From Candidatus Kuenenia stuttgartensis (lineage in GTDB: Bacteria > Planctomycetota > Phycisphaerae > Phycisphaerales > SM1A02), in contig CAMDMA010000016.1 of NCBI GenBank assembly GCA_945902075.1, positions 1 to 64,000 on the forward strand: a stretch of 64,000 nucleotides of DNA, written 5' to 3'. The notes beneath the pieces were generated by a model. It had not been told where the DNA came from. It did not search any database and was given only the letters and a program-made list of their open reading frames with translations. Of the stretch, positions 61,252 through 64,000 are shown piece by piece. Numbering within the stretch: position 1 is the first letter of the stretch; every line of letters starts with the position of its first letter. A program made the translations under genes and the position numbers.

Positions 61252-62700
61252 TCACACGCGGAGTTCGGCTGTCGCGGAGAGCGTCGCGCGGTAACGCGCG
61301 CGGATCGGTTCGACGACGGACACGATGAAGCGATCGGTTTGCTCCGGCGCGCGGCCGACGAAACTCGCCGGATCGAGTGCGCCGTCGAGGTCCACTTTCG
61401 CGAAGAACGCATCGCTCTTCAAGCGCGCCATGAGGTCGTTTGCGCGGCCAAAGCGCTTGACTTCTTCGGCGGCCGCCATTGAGTGCACGCGAATCACCTC
61501 GTGCGCTTCTTGTCGATCGGCCCCCGCGCGCGTCGCAGCAAGCATGATGTTTTCGCTCGCCATAAACGGCAATTCCATCGCGAGATTCGCGGTCACCGTC
61601 GCCTCCCAGACAACGAGGCCTTCGCCAACATTCGAAAGTATGTCGAGCGCACCATCGAGGGCGAGAAACGCCTCAGGGAGTACGAGTCTGCGATTCGACG
61701 AGTCATCGAGCGTGCGCTCAAGCCACTGAGTCGCGTGTGTTTGAAGCGGATCGTTGACGAGACCCATCACAAACCGAGACAGGCCACACGCGCGTTCGCA
61801 GCGCATCGGATTGCGTTTGTATGCCATCGCCGACGAGCCGATTTGATCCTTCTCGAAGGGCTCTTCGATTTCCTTGCGATTAGCGAGCAGACGGATATCC
61901 GTCGCGCACTTGTGCACCGCGGACGCGGCGATCGCAAGCGCAGAGACGATCTGCGCGTCGACAATACGTGGATAGGTTTGCCCACAGACCGCGAGCATGC
62001 GATCCTTCGGCCAAGCGAGTTTTTCCGCGAATTTCGCCTCAAGGGCGTCGACCTTCGCCGGATCGCCGTCGAGGAGTCCGAGGTACGACGCCTGCGTTCC
62101 GGTCGCTCCGCGCAGTCCACGAAGGCGGAGCACTTGCGCGGCGAATTCAACTTGCTCTAGCGCGATGGCAAAGTCTTGCGCCCACAGCGTGGCGCGTTTA
62201 CCGACGGTGGTTGGTTGCGCGGGTTGGAAGTGGGTGAAGCCGAGGGTGGGAAGCGCACGGTACATCGATGCGAATGTGCCGAGGCGATCGACGACGCGGG
62301 CGAGTTTTGCGGCGATGAGCGCGAGTGCGTCGCGAAGGACGAGGATGTCGGCGTTGCAGACGATGTCCTGGCTTGTCGCGCCGAAGTGAATGATCGCGCG
62401 CGCCTCAGGTGCTGCGTCGCCGAGGGTGTGGACGTGTGCCATCACATCGTGTCGAAGTCGCGATTCATGGGCCGCAGCGGCGGCAAAGTCGATGTCGTCG
62501 AGATGCGCGCGAATCGCGTCCACTTGCGCGCGCGTCACGGGCATGCCGAGTTCGTGCTGGCTTTCAGCGAGCGCGAGCCAGATGCGTCGCCAAGTGGAGA
62601 ACTTGCGTTGCTCGCTCCAGAGCGCGCGCATTTCGCGGCTCGCGTTGCGAGATTCAAGCGGAGAGCGGTAGCCGGAGTGTGGGGAGGTATCGCGACTCAA
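61252..62700 (-). CDS. purB: Adenylosuccinate lyase
   Basis: A 482-residue fumarase/aspartase-superfamily enzyme that acts twice in purine synthesis, releasing fumarate from SAICAR and from adenylosuccinate. The signature GSSAMAYKRNP (~residue 288-298) with the catalytic Ser is clear; other landmarks are HDVMAHVHTLGD, HFGATSQDI, and THFQPAQPTTVGKRA. Length matches PurB of the longer type (about 475). Its start overlaps the stop of plsY by 4 bp (62697-62700), so plsY-purB-isochorismatase look like one operon read on the minus strand. Confidence 0.94.
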   Translation of the reverse strand: MSRDTSPHSGYRSPLESRNASREMRALWSEQRKFSTWRRIWLALAESQHELGMPVTRAQVDAIRAHLDDIDFAAAAAHESRLRHDVMAHVHTLGDAAPEARAIIHFGATSQDIVCNADILVLRDALALIAAKLARVVDRLGTFASMYRALPTLGFTHFQPAQPTTVGKRATLWAQDFAIALEQVEFAAQVLRLRGLRGATGTQASYLGLLDGDPAKVDALEAKFAEKLAWPKDRMLAVCGQTYPRIVDAQIVSALAIAASAVHKCATDIRLLANRKEIEEPFEKDQIGSSAMAYKRNPMRCERACGLSRFVMGLVNDPLQTHATQWLERTLDDSSNRRLVLPEAFLALDGALDILSNVGEGLVVWEATVTANLAMELPFMASENIMLAATRAGADRQEAHEVIRVHSMAAAEEVKRFGRANDLMARLKSDAFFAKVDLDGALDPASFVGRAPEQTDRFIVSVVEPIRARYRATLSATAELRV

Positions 62701-63452
62701 GTGCGTTTCTCAGTAGGAGCAGATGTCTGCGTTTGGGCTGGTTTTTCAGCAGGTTTTTTCTGTCCGACCTTCGGTTCCGCACCCGACCTGATGCGGGCGA
62801 TGTTTGCGCGATGTTTGAACACGACGAAGGCAGCGATGAGTCCACTCGCGATGAGAAATGGCACCGCCGCCCGCACGCCTTCGAGACCGTTTGCTGTGAG
62901 AGCGGAGACGATCACGGAGCACGGTACTGAGACCGCTGCGACCATCGACGCGAGGCTCACCATGCGAAAGAGCGCGAGGACCACCACCCAAATCGTGAGC
63001 GCAAGAAGCGCTGGAATTGTGAGGATCGGCCACATCGCAGCGAGCGCACCAAAGCCCGCTGCCACGCCTTTCCCGCCCTTGAATCGGATCCACGGCGAGA
63101 GCGTGTGTCCGACGATCGCTGCAGCGGCGACCGCGAGCCAACACCACGCGGTTTGCGGAGAAAAACTTCCTGGCGTCGCGCCGAGCGTGTTGAGCAAGAG
63201 CCCCGCGCCGAGCACGGGAATCGCGCCTTTCATGGCGTCGATTAGAAAACACGCGAAGCCCCACCCGCGACCAAGCGTGCGACCGAGATTGGTCGCGCCG
63301 TAGCTGCGGCTGCCGACCGAGCCGAGATCGACTCCGCGCGAGCGGGCAAGAAGGTGCGCGGTAGGAAAGCTGCCGACGAGATAGGCGCCGATCGGGAGCA
63401 CCGCCCAAAGAAACGGCGTCGGATCGTTGGTGGAAACGGTCGGCAGGGTCAT
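62697..63452 (-). CDS. plsY: Acyl-phosphate glycerol-3-phosphate acyltransferase
   Basis: A 251-residue multi-pass membrane enzyme for the first acyl transfer in phospholipid synthesis. The three PlsY motifs are present: GSFPTAHLLARSRGVDL, GSRSYGATNLGRTLGR (substrate loop) and HTLSPWIRFKGGKGVAAGFG (catalytic His and the KGGKG phosphate loop). Length is longer than usual (about 200) because of a ~45-residue Lys/Pro/Thr-rich C-terminal tail. The ATG at 63452 starts the membrane part; the frame is open to 63500. The stop overlaps the purB start. Confidence 0.93.
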   Translation of the reverse strand: MTLPTVSTNDPTPFLWAVLPIGAYLVGSFPTAHLLARSRGVDLGSVGSRSYGATNLGRTLGRGWGFACFLIDAMKGAIPVLGAGLLLNTLGATPGSFSPQTAWCWLAVAAAAIVGHTLSPWIRFKGGKGVAAGFGALAAMWPILTIPALLALTIWVVVLALFRMVSLASMVAAVSVPCSVIVSALTANGLEGVRAAVPFLIASGLIAAFVVFKHRANIARIRSGAEPKVGQKKPAEKPAQTQTSAPTEKRT

Positions 63453-63500
63453 GGAGCGCGATGATACGGAAACGAGCGCTTCTGCGAACGAGTGCCGCAA

Positions 63501-63767
63501 TCACTCGCCTTGCCAAAGCGGTGTGCCGTACTTTGCGAGATGCCAACGGCCGGTTGTTCGCCGAATCATGGTTGCGAGCGCGAGCAGAATGGTTGGCGAA
63601 AGCGGGGCGGCGAGCTCGATGCGATCGGCAAACATTTGAACCTCAGGCGCGGCGACTCCGTGGTGCTCCGCTGTTTCGAGTGCCGACGCGCGCACCACAT
63701 CTGCGACGGTCGCCGAGGCGAGCGAAGTTGGGTAGGCGGCGTGAATCGTGAGGCGATGGACTTCCAT
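63501..63767 (-). CDS. Small protein of unknown function upstream of plsY
   Basis: An 88-residue protein starting MEVHRLTIHAAYPTSLASAT. It is short, mixed alpha/beta, and contains PTILLALATMIRRTTGRWHL near the end. No signal peptide, no Cys, no known domain. It lies 48 bp upstream of plsY on the same strand and may be part of that operon. Coding probability rests on length, codon-use similarity by eye and position only. An in-frame TTG lies at 63797. Confidence 0.55.
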   Translation of the reverse strand: MEVHRLTIHAAYPTSLASATVADVVRASALETAEHHGVAAPEVQMFADRIELAAPLSPTILLALATMIRRTTGRWHLAKYGTPLWQGE

Positions 63768-63791
63768 GTTGGGAATGAACTCGACACGCAC

Positions 63792-63839
63792 GCGCAACGG
63801 AAACCTCGCGCAACGGAAACTTCGCGCAACGGAAACTTC
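63792..63839. repeat. Tandem repeat, 16-bp unit, three copies
   Basis: Three copies of gcgcaacggaaacttc (the first with one mismatch) between two minus-strand genes. The unit length is not a multiple of three. Confidence 0.95.
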
Positions 63840-63842
63840 GCG

Positions 63843-64000
63843 TTATCCTCGGTCAAACAGCAAAATCGTCGCCGTGATCAACTGCACGAGCGCAGCGCCA
63901 ACGCCCCAACGCACAAAGCTCTCGAAGTCGGAGAGATTCAGAAATGCGATCGCGGCGAGCATGATGGCGAGGAGTTGAACTCCCATCGCGGCCAGTCGAA
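63843..64000 (-). CDS. Small membrane protein (5' end outside window)
   Basis: The minus-strand frame is open from the window edge to a TAA at 63843. The visible 51 residues hold two hydrophobic stretches (MGVQLLAIMLAAIAFLNL and FVRWGVGAALVQLITATILL) separated by a short polar loop and ending in FDRG. It looks like the end of a multi-pass membrane protein. Nothing else can be said. Confidence 0.6.
   Translation of the reverse strand, partial: RLAAMGVQLLAIMLAAIAFLNLSDFESFVRWGVGAALVQLITATILLFDRG

Overview
The window is GC-rich and gene-dense and most probably comes from the chromosome of a planctomycete, with the class Phycisphaerae as the best guess. The reasons are: four secreted proteins carrying dockerin-type D-x-D-G-S-G...DLAxVLxxWG repeats; small zinc-ribbon (CxxC...CPECG) membrane proteins; a B12-dependent ribonucleotide reductase with a long linker and a terminal zinc cluster; sigma factors of the planctomycete type (a DLTQGFF-like motif); and an Hc1-like histone H1 protein. 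No rRNA, tRNA, CRISPR array, insertion sequence or prophage was recognised. The lineage is an inference from these gene types, not from a marker-gene comparison.

Layout. 1-2 kb: the end of a PfkB sugar kinase fused to a zinc-ribbon membrane domain, then a second zinc-ribbon membrane protein. 2-5.4 kb: a MmgE/PrpD protein, a GNAT acetyltransferase and, convergent, a B12-binding domain fused to a MeaB/IcmF-type GTPase. 5.4-13.5 kb: mostly single genes (a dockerin-bearing hydrolase, secreted proteins, a PatB-like C-S lyase/aminotransferase, a flavin monooxygenase, a DUF1684 lipoprotein). 14-19 kb: nrdJ and dcd for deoxynucleotide supply. 19.6-27.6 kb: a UvrD/PcrA helicase, SthA-type transhydrogenase, prolyl oligopeptidase, methionine aminopeptidase and a highly repetitive Asn/Gly/Trp/Phe protein. 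27.7-31.4 kb: hutI, a SixA-like phosphatase, a STAS protein and a ChaN-like lipoprotein. 31.5-35.6 kb: two large dockerin proteins. 35.7-40 kb: polyprenyl synthase, methyltransferase, a double thioredoxin-fold protein and panC. 40-42.4 kb: an iscS-iscU-iscA operon with a bidirectional terminator. 42.5-47.5 kb: two paralogous sigma factor plus small protein modules flank two lipoproteins and a Ser/Thr kinase lacking its glycine loop. 47.6-53.4 kb: a HELGH metallopeptidase, a BamE-like lipoprotein, an SGNH hydrolase and a trypsin-like dockerin protease. 53.7-57.5 kb: an atpD gene standing alone, a small conserved-looking protein, and an anti-sigma/ECF sigma pair whose sigma start codon sits in a tandem repeat. 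57.6-64 kb, all on the minus strand: beta-helix protein, manA, a FabZ-like dehydratase, Hc1-like histone, isochorismatase, purB, plsY and two small genes.

Two themes stand out. First, short tandem repeats (9-21 bp) recur at gene ends and between genes. Inside reading frames the unit is a multiple of three, most often 15 bp, and adds peptides to termini or linkers. Between genes, units of 11, 13 and 16 bp also occur. Second, the 42.5-47.5 kb regulatory locus looks like a duplicated sigma factor module with a deletion scar between a FlgO-like lipoprotein and a kinase.
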